DNA of 64,000 nucleotides from CAWIVJ01 sp963839525. Lineage in GTDB: Bacteria > Cyanobacteriota > Vampirovibrionia > Gastranaerophilales > Gastranaerophilaceae. Location of the stretch: NCBI GenBank assembly GCA_963839525.1, contig CAWIVJ010000007.1:124001-188000 (forward strand), read 5' to 3'. The translations under genes were made by a program, and so were the position numbers. This document shows, piece by piece, positions 25,088 through 33,034 of this stretch (its first letter is position 1; the number at the start of each line of letters is the position of its first letter). The notes beneath the pieces were generated by a model. It ran no database searches. It worked only from the letters and a program-made list of their open reading frames with translations, and was not told the origin of the DNA.

Positions 25088-26149
25088 ATGTTAATTGAAG
25101 AAATTTTAGAGCAAGTAGTAGCGTCAAAAGGAAGTGATTTGCATATATCTTCCGGGTTGCCTCCTGTTATACGTGTAGATGGAGTATTACAAAGAACAGA
25201 CGCACCTCCTTTAAGCCCTGATGATGTTGAAACATTACTATTTCCAATGCTTTCAAATGAGCAAAGAAGAAAACTTGAACAGGAATGGGAATTAGACTTT
25301 TCATATGGAATTCAAGGGTTAGGTCGTTTCAGAGTTAATTTCTACAAGGATAAGGGTAATTATGCAGCAGCCTTCCGTGTAATTGAAGCAATCGTTCCGT
25401 CTTTTGAAAAATTAGGACTTCCTGATGTGATAAGAAAAACAGCTGAGAAGCCCAGAGGATTAGTTCTTGTAACAGGACCTACTGGCAGCGGAAAATCTAC
25501 AACATTAGCAGCAATGATTGATTATATAAATAATACCCGTTCCGAACATATTTTAACTATTGAAGATCCTATAGAATTTGTACACGTATCTAAAAAGAGC
25601 ATAGTCCACCAACGGGAATTAGGACAAGATACCCGTTCATTTGCAAATGCATTGCGATCAGCTTTGCGTGAAGACCCTGATATTATTCTTGTAGGTGAAA
25701 TGAGAGATTTAGAAACTATAAGCTTGGCACTTACAGCCGCCGAAACAGGTCATTTGGTTTTTGGCACACTTCACACTTCTTCTGCCAGCCAAACTATTGA
25801 CCGTATTATAGATGTTTTTCCTGATGGCCAGCAACAACAAATTAGAATTCAATTATCAAATTCACTGATTGCTGTTTTTGCTCAAACTTTACTGCCAAAA
25901 CTTCAACCCGACGGGTCTAAAAAAGGTCGTGTAATGGCTCAGGAAATAATGCTTGTTACTCCTGCAATATCAAACCTTATCCGCGAATCCAAAGCTGCTC
26001 AGATATATTCTACAATTCAAATGAACCAAGGTCTTGGAATGCAGACACTTGAAACGGCTCTTAGGGATTTATATCAAAAAAAATTAATAACATTGGAAGA
26101 CGCTATTTCCCGTTCTTCTCATCCGGAAGATTTAAAACGAGGAATATAA
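25088..26149 (+). CDS. pilT: type IV pilus retraction ATPase
   Basis: Cytoplasmic hexameric ATPase that retracts type IV pili, powering twitching motility and DNA uptake. The 353-residue protein has the N-terminal PAS-like half (GSDLHISSGLPPVIRVDG), Walker A GPTGSGKST, Asp box TIEDPIEFVH, Walker B-like DPDIILVGEMRD, His box GTLHTSSASQTIDR and the retraction motif as AISNLIRES near the C-terminus. This last motif separates PilT from PilB. An AGGAAG site precedes the ATG. No other pilus genes are nearby, so the apparatus is encoded elsewhere. Confidence 0.95.
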   Translation: MLIEEILEQVVASKGSDLHISSGLPPVIRVDGVLQRTDAPPLSPDDVETLLFPMLSNEQRRKLEQEWELDFSYGIQGLGRFRVNFYKDKGNYAAAFRVIEAIVPSFEKLGLPDVIRKTAEKPRGLVLVTGPTGSGKSTTLAAMIDYINNTRSEHILTIEDPIEFVHVSKKSIVHQRELGQDTRSFANALRSALREDPDIILVGEMRDLETISLALTAAETGHLVFGTLHTSSASQTIDRIIDVFPDGQQQQIRIQLSNSLIAVFAQTLLPKLQPDGSKKGRVMAQEIMLVTPAISNLIRESKAAQIYSTIQMNQGLGMQTLETALRDLYQKKLITLEDAISRSSHPEDLKRGI

Positions 26150-26281
26150 TATATATTTTTTATCTATTATAAAGCGACTACTAAAACTCGGTTATAGCTA
26201 AGTATTTTTTATTTCTTAGAATACAAGTATTAAGAATTGTAACATAAAAACCTTTTTTTTAAGAAAAAAAAGCAATTTTAC

Positions 26282-26299
26282 ATAAAGTATATACTTTAT
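26282..26299. promoter_or_regulatory. 18-bp perfect palindrome upstream of the coiled protein gene
   Basis: The palindrome centred on GTATATAC begins ATAAAGTAT and lies 33 bases upstream of the ATG at 26333. Its position suits an operator or a promoter element overlapping a TATATA-type -10 box. No regulator can be named. Confidence 0.4.
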
Positions 26300-26332
26300 A
26301 TATTTAAGAGAATAACACACGAGGACAAAAAA

Positions 26333-26914
26333 ATGAGTTTCTTAGTATTTGCTTTTCGCAAACTTGATCTTAAAAGTCGAATTAGACGTAAAAATAATGA
26401 ATTAATGGCTATGTCTCGTCATCATTTAAAAATTCAAGATCAAATTGCTCAATTACAACAAGCAAAAGATTCCATGCAAAATGCTTGGGGTTCAATTTTT
26501 GGACTTATGACCGGATCAGCACAAAACATTTTCAGTGCTTCAATCAACGCTCCTCAATCTGAAGTAAGTCGTCTTACATCAGAGTTATCTAATGCAACAT
26601 CTGATAGCCAAAGAGCAGCATTGCAAGATCAGCTTAAAATCGCTCAAGATAAAGCAAATAGTGTTTATAATACAGCATTCACAAATTATCAAGCAGCTTT
26701 TACGGGATTTGCAGGATTAAATCAAATTGTAAACAGTGTTTTCACAGCATCAGAAGAAGCCCAGATAAAAGCATTACAAGCAGAAGATCAACAATATGAG
26801 AACAGACAAGGAAGTCTTGAAACTGAATTAACATTCTTAAATGAAGAATATAATAACGTTAAAAAGGCTGAACAACAAGCAGCAAAAGATGCTGCACCTA
26901 GCTTCGGTCAATAA
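26333..26914 (+). CDS. short coiled-coil protein, MSFLVF family
   Basis: A 193-residue protein, Ala/Gln-rich and almost entirely helical. The N-terminus reads MSFLVFAFRKLDLKSRIRRK, then coiled segments (HLKIQDQIAQLQQAKDSM) flank a small hydrophobic middle (GFAGLNQIVNSVF). The C-terminus ends EQQAAKDAAPSFGQ. The protein at 55008-55520 shares both ends (MSLLIFTFR; DKAAKDTAPSYVA), so the two form a family. No signal peptide or known domain. The layout, two helices with a conserved head and tail, recalls small secreted or surface-filament proteins, but that is a guess. It has its own GAGGA site and a strong terminator downstream. Confidence 0.7.
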   Translation: MSFLVFAFRKLDLKSRIRRKNNELMAMSRHHLKIQDQIAQLQQAKDSMQNAWGSIFGLMTGSAQNIFSASINAPQSEVSRLTSELSNATSDSQRAALQDQLKIAQDKANSVYNTAFTNYQAAFTGFAGLNQIVNSVFTASEEAQIKALQAEDQQYENRQGSLETELTFLNEEYNNVKKAEQQAAKDAAPSFGQ

Positions 26915-26956
26915 ATAAAGCTTATAGAATAGGATAGGGTTTTAAATAGGGTTTTT

Positions 26957-26980
26957 GGTCGCCAAAAAGGCGACCTTTTT
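26957..26980 (+). terminator. intrinsic terminator after the coiled protein gene
   Basis: GGTCGCC (26957-26963), a loop of five A, GGCGACC (26969-26975) and a run of five T. It ends the plus-strand gene and lies just before the end of the convergent kinase gene. Confidence 0.9.
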
Positions 26981-26983
26981 ATT

Positions 26984-28030
26984 TTAAAGAATTTTATAAT
27001 TAAAATCTTTATTTTCTTTTAATCTTAGCTCAATTTCTTCAAAAGTTAAAAAACCTTCGCTTGCGCCAAAATTTGATACAACAGAAGCTGAATTTACTGA
27101 AGCATACATCAAAGATCTTCCTATGTCAGAACTATTATTTCGGTTAAATTCCGCACAAAAAGTTGATGAAAAAGCATCTCCCGCACCTAGAGTAGATACA
27201 ACTTTAGCAGGAAAAGGCGGACATTGATAGAAATTTTTCCCGTCATACGCATAAGCACCGTTGTTACCGTCAGTAATTACAATAATTTGCTCTTTTCCTA
27301 CTTTTAATTTTTTTAACATTTTAATTATGTCAGGATGAATTAATTCTTTGGAAAAAATTTCTTTTCTTGAATCCGGTCTTACTTCAATTTTCGTACACAT
27401 TGAAGCTTCTTCTTTATTCATAACAACAACTTCTGCTGTGTCAATAATTTTTTTAATGTACTCGAAACCACGCTTAATGCTTGCTGTACTAGCATTAAAA
27501 CAAGTTTTAACTCCGTTTTCCTCTGCAAACTCTACAATTGAAGTCAAAACCCTGTTTGATTCCCCGCTTAAAGGTGCAATATAAAGAAATTTTGCCTGCT
27601 TTATTGCTTCAAAATTCATTTCTGATTTTTTTAAAGTTGAGTTTGCACCGCGTTGAGCAAGTACGGTTCTGTCTCTTTGAAAACTTAATAAAATTATTGA
27701 AAAACCTGTTGAAACAGTTTTATCCTGAATTATATTTGAAAGATCTAAAGAGCTTTTTTCAAGAGCATTGATAATTCCTTTTGAATAAATGTCATCGCCT
27801 ATTTTACAAATTGCGCTTGTTTTAAACCCGAGATTAGCAAAATTTAAAGCGGTGTTAACGCCTCCTCCTCCTACATTTGAAGCAAAATCAGTTACTTCAA
27901 TTTTAGCTCCGTAGGGATAGCACATAAAGTCTGTTTTTGCATATTTTGTTGATGCCGAAACAATATTAGCATCATCACATTCAACAAAAACATCCATTGT
28001 TGCACTTCCTATTGTAATTACATCAAACAT
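26984..28030 (-). CDS. PfkB-family carbohydrate or nucleoside kinase
   Basis: Ribokinase-fold enzyme of 348 residues. The N-terminal GSATMDVFVECDD, the substrate loop GGGGVNTALNFANLG, the phosphate-binding VVMNKEEA region and the C-terminal anion hole TLGAGDAFSSTFCAEF (catalytic Asp) are clear. The acceptor sugar or nucleoside cannot be decided from sequence. It lies 43 bases downstream of the recombinase gene on the same strand. Confidence 0.88.
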   Translation of the reverse strand: MFDVITIGSATMDVFVECDDANIVSASTKYAKTDFMCYPYGAKIEVTDFASNVGGGGVNTALNFANLGFKTSAICKIGDDIYSKGIINALEKSSLDLSNIIQDKTVSTGFSIILLSFQRDRTVLAQRGANSTLKKSEMNFEAIKQAKFLYIAPLSGESNRVLTSIVEFAEENGVKTCFNASTASIKRGFEYIKKIIDTAEVVVMNKEEASMCTKIEVRPDSRKEIFSKELIHPDIIKMLKKLKVGKEQIIVITDGNNGAYAYDGKNFYQCPPFPAKVVSTLGAGDAFSSTFCAEFNRNNSSDIGRSLMYASVNSASVVSNFGASEGFLTFEEIELRLKENKDFNYKIL

Positions 28031-28073
28031 TTCTTTACCCCATTTATTTATAAATTAATTTTAACATAAAATC

Positions 28074-28982
28074 TTATGCTCTTGGATGAGTTTCTTTATA
28101 AACTTCTTTTAAATGCTGTGTTGAGACATGGGTGTAAATTTGAGTGTTTGAAATACTTGCATGACCTAAAAGTTCTTGGACAATTCTTAAATCTGCACCG
28201 CTTTCTATTAATTTTGTTGCAAAAGAATGCCTGAACATATGCGGTGTAACTTTCTTAGGAAGCTCAATGGAATTTACCACATCATTTATTACGTTCCTTA
28301 TAGTTTTGTCTTGAAGTCTGTATCCCGTGTTATTAATAAAAACAGGTGCGGTTTCTGTTACGGGTTCTAATCTGAAACCTTTTGCAACAAGGGAACGGGC
28401 TGTATCTAAATACCTTTGGAGATAAGTTTTGGCTCTTTCGGAAACAAGAACAATCCGTTCTTTTGCACCTTTTCCAAAGACAGTTATTTCATTATTTTCA
28501 AGATTTAGGTTCCCAAAATTAAGACCGCTGAGTTCCGAAACCCGCATACCCGTTGCCCAGAGCAATTCTAAAATAGCTCTGTTTCTATATCCCGCAGGAC
28601 TATCAATTCTTATCCCGTTTAAAATTTTTTCAATTTCGTCGGTTGTCAAAAATTTTGGCAAAGATTTCGGACGTTTCGGTGTATTTAAATTTATTGCAGG
28701 ATTTGATTCAATAAGTCTTTCTCTGTATAAATATTTATAGAAAGTCCTGATAGAAGCAATTTTTCTCGCAATAGTTGTTTTTTTATAATCAAATTTTTGG
28801 ATAAAATGCAAATATTCTCTTACGTTTGAAAAAGTCACTTCCAAGCAGGATTTTTCTCCAAGCCAAAGCAAATACCCTAAAATATCTGAATAATAAGCCT
28901 TTGCTGTGTGTTTTGAAAAATTTTTTTCCACCAGCAAATATGATTTAAAATCTTCCAGATATTGTTTTGATGTCTTATTCAA
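28074..28982 (-). CDS. XerC/XerD-type tyrosine recombinase
   Basis: Site-specific recombinase of 302 residues, the normal length for chromosomal Xer proteins that resolve chromosome dimers at dif. The N-terminal SAM-like domain (FKSYLLVEKNFSKHTAKAYY) is followed by the catalytic domain: Arg in WATGMRVSELSG, Lys in VFGKGAKERIV, HMFRHSFATKL (His-x-x-Arg), LLGHASISNTQIYTHV (His and the Tyr nucleophile). No attachment site or cargo is seen nearby, so a housekeeping role is more likely than an integrase. Confidence 0.92.
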   Translation of the reverse strand: MNKTSKQYLEDFKSYLLVEKNFSKHTAKAYYSDILGYLLWLGEKSCLEVTFSNVREYLHFIQKFDYKKTTIARKIASIRTFYKYLYRERLIESNPAINLNTPKRPKSLPKFLTTDEIEKILNGIRIDSPAGYRNRAILELLWATGMRVSELSGLNFGNLNLENNEITVFGKGAKERIVLVSERAKTYLQRYLDTARSLVAKGFRLEPVTETAPVFINNTGYRLQDKTIRNVINDVVNSIELPKKVTPHMFRHSFATKLIESGADLRIVQELLGHASISNTQIYTHVSTQHLKEVYKETHPRA

Positions 28983-29001
28983 AATATTTAATCCTCTTTT
29001 A

Positions 29002-29117
29002 TGTCATTGCGAGAAGTTCTGTGTAACAGAACGCCGAAGCAATTCAAAAATATGACCGTTAGATATAATTTTCTTGGATTGCCTCGTCGCTCAATACATT
29101 CGCTCCTCGCAATGACA
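29002..29117. repeat. dispersed TCATTGCGAG palindromic repeat, copy 1
   Basis: A 116-bp intergenic element bounded by TGTCATTGCGAG and its complement CTCGCAATGACA, with internal CGCCGAAGCAATTC and GGATTGCCTCGTCG. It matches the element at 63017-63102 in both ends and in the internal GCAATCC core. It sits in the promoter region of the TPR gene, about 120 bases ahead of it. Confidence 0.9.
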
Positions 29118-29234
29118 AGAAATATTGTTTTGAGAGTTTATCAAAAATCCCTCTCTCTAACTTAACAATTTTACATTTATACTTAAATAGTATACAATAC
29201 TTTATAGGATTGAGGAAGAGGTAAACTTTATAAT

Positions 29235-31157
29235 ATGAAAAAGATTTTATTTTTATTAATTGTCATTTTAGGTTCTTTAAATATAGTTTTTGCCGAGCCG
29301 ATTGTTGAGTTGGCAGCACCACGCCAAGCACCTAAAATTATAGAAGACGGGGGCTCCGTACAAGTTAATAAAAAAACTCTTCAAACATCTAAAACTGTTA
29401 AAAAAACGTCTAAAAAAACCCGAAAATATGTTCGCAAAAAATACCCTAAAACCAAGGTTAATTACGACAAAATTTCAAAAATGATTGAGTACGGATATTA
29501 TGATGATGCTGATAAAATTCTCGAGAATGTTATTTCTGGAAATCCAAAAAATATTAAAGCTAAAGCTCTGTGGGTAATTTCGTTAGCAAAACAATCAAAA
29601 CTTGCCCCTGCTCAAAAAGAGTTAAATAATCTTTTAAAAAAATACCCTAATAATGCTGATTTGTATTACGCTCAAGGAGTTGTCTATTATCAAAGAACCT
29701 CCTCTTCTAATATGCTTTATAGAAATAAAGCTCAAAAATTAATTAATGACGCTATGGCAGAATTCAAAAAAGCCATTTCCCTCGATAAAAAAAATGCAAA
29801 AGCATATAACGCTGCAGGCGTTATTTCTATTAAATCAGGAAAAGCTAAGGAAGCTGCATCTTATTTTAAAAAAGCTCTTGAAGTAGATAAGACATATTCT
29901 CTTGCAATTGATAATTTGGGTACAATTGATTTATATAACGGAAAATTAGACGATGCGGAGAAAAAATTTAAAAAATCTCTGACTTATAATACTCAAAATA
30001 CTACTGCAATGTATCACTTGGCACAAATTGCAATGCAGAAACAAGATTATGCAAAAGCCTTGATTTATTTAAATAATGCTCTATACCTAAATTCAAACTC
30101 TCCTGCTATATACAATTTGATGGGAAAAGCTTATCTTGAACAAAGAAACGAAGCTGCAGCAATTAATGCCTTCAAACAATCAATTGAAGTAAAGCCAGAA
30201 TTCACATTATCCTACCTGGATTTGGCAAATATATATGAAAAGCGGGGAGACAATGAGTTTGCTATTGAGCAATTAAAAACAGCGCTTAATATTGAGCCGA
30301 ATTATTATGACGCAAAATTAAAATTAGCGGACATTTCTTTAAGAAGTGAAAAATACAGAGAAGCTATTAATGTTTATTCTGAACTTGTAGGAATTGACGG
30401 ATACAACGAAAGTGCATTGAAAGGTCTTGCGGATTCTTACTTCGGTCAAGCTCAAGTCCTTTCAAATAAATCTTTATTAGGTTCAAATAAAGATTTATTT
30501 AAAGCTTTAGAATGTATAAATAATGCAATAAGCGCTAATCCTAAAAATTTGGAGCTTCATCTGGCAAAATTAAAACTTACAAAAATTACAAATCAACCCG
30601 AGCAATCTAAAATTGTTCTTAATAAAATCGTTCAATCACCTTCAAATGACTTAATGAGTAATGTAATAAAAGGCGAAGCTTATATTATTCTTAGTGATTA
30701 TTTAAATGCTCAAAAATGTTTTGATTCCGCGATAAAATTATCTAAAAACACTGATGACGATTTCTATTTGTCAGAAATTTTCATGTATCATAAACAATAT
30801 AATTCTGCTCAAAAAGTTATATTGAAGATATTAAAAAATGACGCTCAAAATCAGGATGCATTAAATAGTTTAAATTACATTCAAAAATGTAAAAAATATG
30901 CAAATGATTGTTTCAAATCTGCTAAATCTTTTATGAAATCAAGAAATTTAACTGCGGCTAAAGAATATTTATTGCGTTCTCTTTCAATTGAAGCAAACAA
31001 CGCGGAAGCTCATTTACTTTTAGCTAAAATATATGAAAAGCAAAAAGATTACCAAAATGCCGTTTCAAACTATAAAGCTTATTTGAGCTTAGAGCCGGGT
31101 TCTAAGTACACAAATAAAATTCAAAATAAAATAGAAAAGCTGGATAATAAATTATAA
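29235..31157 (+). CDS. large exported TPR-repeat protein
   Basis: A 640-residue protein with a signal peptide (KKILFLLIVILGSLNIVFA). A Lys/Thr-rich basic linker (about residues 45-75, TSKTVKKTSKKTRKYVRKKY) follows, then about fifteen TPR units covering the rest, for example AKAYNAAGVISIKSGKAKEA, AIDNLGTIDLYNGKLDDAEK and AIYNLMGKAYLEQRNEAAA. It is probably a periplasmic scaffold; the basic linker could bind the peptidoglycan or membrane surface. A 15-bp-arm hairpin lies in the coding region at 30464-30500. ATG at 29235 follows GAGGAAGAGG at a somewhat long distance. Confidence 0.85.
   Translation: MKKILFLLIVILGSLNIVFAEPIVELAAPRQAPKIIEDGGSVQVNKKTLQTSKTVKKTSKKTRKYVRKKYPKTKVNYDKISKMIEYGYYDDADKILENVISGNPKNIKAKALWVISLAKQSKLAPAQKELNNLLKKYPNNADLYYAQGVVYYQRTSSSNMLYRNKAQKLINDAMAEFKKAISLDKKNAKAYNAAGVISIKSGKAKEAASYFKKALEVDKTYSLAIDNLGTIDLYNGKLDDAEKKFKKSLTYNTQNTTAMYHLAQIAMQKQDYAKALIYLNNALYLNSNSPAIYNLMGKAYLEQRNEAAAINAFKQSIEVKPEFTLSYLDLANIYEKRGDNEFAIEQLKTALNIEPNYYDAKLKLADISLRSEKYREAINVYSELVGIDGYNESALKGLADSYFGQAQVLSNKSLLGSNKDLFKALECINNAISANPKNLELHLAKLKLTKITNQPEQSKIVLNKIVQSPSNDLMSNVIKGEAYIILSDYLNAQKCFDSAIKLSKNTDDDFYLSEIFMYHKQYNSAQKVILKILKNDAQNQDALNSLNYIQKCKKYANDCFKSAKSFMKSRNLTAAKEYLLRSLSIEANNAEAHLLLAKIYEKQKDYQNAVSNYKAYLSLEPGSKYTNKIQNKIEKLDNKL
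30464..30500. repeat. 15-bp-arm inverted repeat inside the TPR gene
   Basis: Arms 30464-30478 and 30486-30500 are exact reverse complements around seven bases. They encode SNKSLLGSNKDLFK, a non-canonical loop within an otherwise regular TPR array. Confidence 0.9.
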
Positions 31158-31254
31158 CAAAAAACTCTTGAAAAATTATTTACTTTGATTTAAAATGCGA
31201 ACAAGTTAAGTTGCTTCAACAACTTAGTACATTTTATACAAAAGGAGATAAAGT

Positions 31255-31467
31255 ATGCAAGAAACTTTGGAAACAGCTATTGGCTTCTCGGCTGGGCAAA
31301 TTTACAATTATTTGTCAGAAAATGAAGGTCAGGCAACATTTACAAAATTGAAAAAAGATTTAGATTTAAAAGGAAACTTTGCTGAATTAAGTCTAGGATG
31401 GTTAGCAAGAGAAGATAAAATTGAACTTGCAAAAAGTGGAAATTCTTTAAAAGTAAAATTAAGATAG
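31255..31467 (+). CDS. winged-helix domain protein (DUF2582-like)
   Basis: A 70-residue protein consisting of one winged-helix fold: AGQIYNYLSENEGQATFTKL, then LKGNFAELSLGWLAREDKI and a final strand pair. It matches small winged-helix proteins of the DUF2582 type, found across anaerobes with unknown targets. AAAGGAG lies upstream of the ATG at a good distance, and a very strong terminator follows, so it is probably highly expressed as a single gene. DNA binding is inferred from the fold. Confidence 0.8.
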   Translation: MQETLETAIGFSAGQIYNYLSENEGQATFTKLKKDLDLKGNFAELSLGWLAREDKIELAKSGNSLKVKLR

Positions 31468-31477
31468 TAAAGATTTT

Positions 31478-31531
31478 AAGAATACTAAAAAAGCTGAGTA
31501 AAGAAATTTGCTCAGCTTTTTTAGTATTCTT
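31478..31531 (+). terminator. long intrinsic terminator after the winged-helix gene
   Basis: Arms 31478-31498 and 31511-31531 are perfect 21-bp complements (core AAAAGCTGAG/CTCAGCTTTT), extended by a short inner TAAA/TTTG pairing. It is followed by TGTTTTTTATT. It may act in both directions. Confidence 0.92.
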
Positions 31532-31612
31532 GTTTTTTATTAAATTTATGTAAAGGCATAGTATTACTATGATAAACTAAAATAAGAGGATAGTTAAAAA
31601 GAGGAAATATTT

Positions 31613-32737
31613 ATGATACCCATTTTAGATTTAAAAAGACAATACAAACAAATTGGAAAAGAGATTGAAAAAGAAGTTATTGATGTTTTACGCTCAGGTT
31701 CTTATATTTTGGGAGCACATAACAAGAAGTTAGAGACGGAACTTTCAGAATATGTAGGGGTTAAACATTCCGTTGCTCTTAATTCCGGAACAGATGCACT
31801 TCACTTAGCTCTCAGAGCTTTAGATATAGGAGCTGGAGATGAGGTTATAACTGTTTCTTTTACTTTTGTAGCAACTACGGAAGCTATAGGAATTGTGGGA
31901 GCAAAACCTGTTTTTGTCGATATTGATTCTGATACTTTTAATATTGATGTTGAAAAAATTGAAAATGCTATTACACCAAAGACAAAAGCAATTATTCCGG
32001 TTCATTTGTACGGACAGCCTTGCAATATGGACGTTATAATGGATATTGCAAAAAAACATGATTTATTTGTAATTGAAGATTGTTGTCAGGCAATTGGCGC
32101 TAAAATAGGTGATAAAATGGTAGGTTCATTTGGAGATGCAGGATGTTTCAGTTTCTTTCCTACAAAAAACCTTGGAGCAATGGGTGACGGCGGGCTTTTA
32201 ACCACAAACTCACAACTGATTAAAGACAGAGTTATTGCTTTAAGAAATCATGGCGGAGCGGTAAGATATTACCATGACGAGATAGGTGTTAATAGCCGTC
32301 TTGATGAAATACAAGCCGCTATTTTGAGAGTTAAATTTAAACACATTGATGAATGGAACCAAAAAAGACGTGAAAATGCTTACAGATACAATGAATTGTT
32401 TGCAGATTGTCCTGATATTCAGACACCCGTAGAGTCTGATGATACATACTGTGTTTATCATCAATATACAGTGAAAATTCCAAATAGAGATGAGGTTCAC
32501 AAAATGCTTCAAGATGCCGGTATCGGGGCGATGCTTTATTACCCTGTGCCTTTGCATCTGCAAAAAGTTCATGAATATTTAGGTGTAGGTGAAGGCTCCT
32601 TGCCTGTGACAGAAGAAAACACAAAACTTGTTATTTCTTTGCCTATGTTTCCTGAATTGACGTGGGAAGAGCAAAAAAAAGTTGCTGATACTTTAATTAA
32701 ATGTATTGAAAAATCAAAAAATAAAATCGGGGCATAA
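31613..32737 (+). CDS. DegT/DnrJ/EryC1/StrS-family sugar aminotransferase
   Basis: PLP-dependent aminotransferase of 374 residues that makes amino sugars for surface polysaccharides or lipopolysaccharide from nucleotide-linked ketosugars. The start PILDLKRQYKQIGKEIEKEV, the segment VALNSGTDALHLALRAL, VIEDCCQAIGAKIG (Asp for the pyridine nitrogen) and the Schiff-base Lys in FFPTKNLGAMGDGG are all standard. The C-terminal substrate region (GIGAMLYYPVPLHLQ) is intact. The specific sugar is unknown. It stands alone between a terminator and a degenerate repeat. Confidence 0.93.
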   Translation: MIPILDLKRQYKQIGKEIEKEVIDVLRSGSYILGAHNKKLETELSEYVGVKHSVALNSGTDALHLALRALDIGAGDEVITVSFTFVATTEAIGIVGAKPVFVDIDSDTFNIDVEKIENAITPKTKAIIPVHLYGQPCNMDVIMDIAKKHDLFVIEDCCQAIGAKIGDKMVGSFGDAGCFSFFPTKNLGAMGDGGLLTTNSQLIKDRVIALRNHGGAVRYYHDEIGVNSRLDEIQAAILRVKFKHIDEWNQKRRENAYRYNELFADCPDIQTPVESDDTYCVYHQYTVKIPNRDEVHKMLQDAGIGAMLYYPVPLHLQKVHEYLGVGEGSLPVTEENTKLVISLPMFPELTWEEQKKVADTLIKCIEKSKNKIGA

Positions 32738-32750
32738 ATCCCACTTATAA

Positions 32751-32822
32751 TCATGTTGAATTTATTTAAGCCTCTTACCCGCTTTCTATATCGAACAATC
32801 CTTGAAATAACTTCAGGATGAC
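32751..32822. repeat. degenerate CATCCTGA-type dispersed repeat
   Basis: TCATGTTGAATTTATTTAAG at the left and CTTGAAATAACTTCAGGATG at the right mirror the ends of the element at 41157-41229, with several mismatches. It lies just after the aminotransferase gene. The ends are no longer perfectly complementary, so it looks like an old copy. Confidence 0.7.
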
Positions 32823-32828
32823 TTTTTA

Positions 32829-32951
32829 TCATTTCTTATTACTCGATTGAATAAAATCAGGAGTTTGATTTTTTGCTGCTTTTAATTTCAAGTAATGTTG
32901 AGCCAAAACTTTCCTCTCTTCTGCTGTTGTTTTTTTGGCTTTTTCATTCAT
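32829..32951 (-). CDS. possible 40-residue basic protein
   Basis: An ATG at 32951 opens 40 codons: MNEKAKKTTAEERKVLAQHY, then a helix ending in a polar tail (TPDFIQSSNKK). The composition is protein-like and amphipathic. There is no clear Shine-Dalgarno; a TATAAT overlaps the start region, so a leaderless message is conceivable. Much of the 297-base gap between the flanking genes is otherwise explained only by the repeat at 32751-32822. No family recognised. Confidence 0.4.
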   Translation of the reverse strand: MNEKAKKTTAEERKVLAQHYLKLKAAKNQTPDFIQSSNKK

Positions 32952-33034
32952 TATAAAAAAAATTGAGAGCAAAAATAATTATTATCTTTTCTTTGTTTGT
33001 TTTATAATTATTTTAAGGTACTAAGGAGAAACCA

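Noticed and set aside
28074..28982. Tyrosine recombinase as integrase of a mobile element
   Set aside because: Length and motifs fit the chromosomal XerC/D type, and no attachment repeats, cargo genes or base-composition change flank it.
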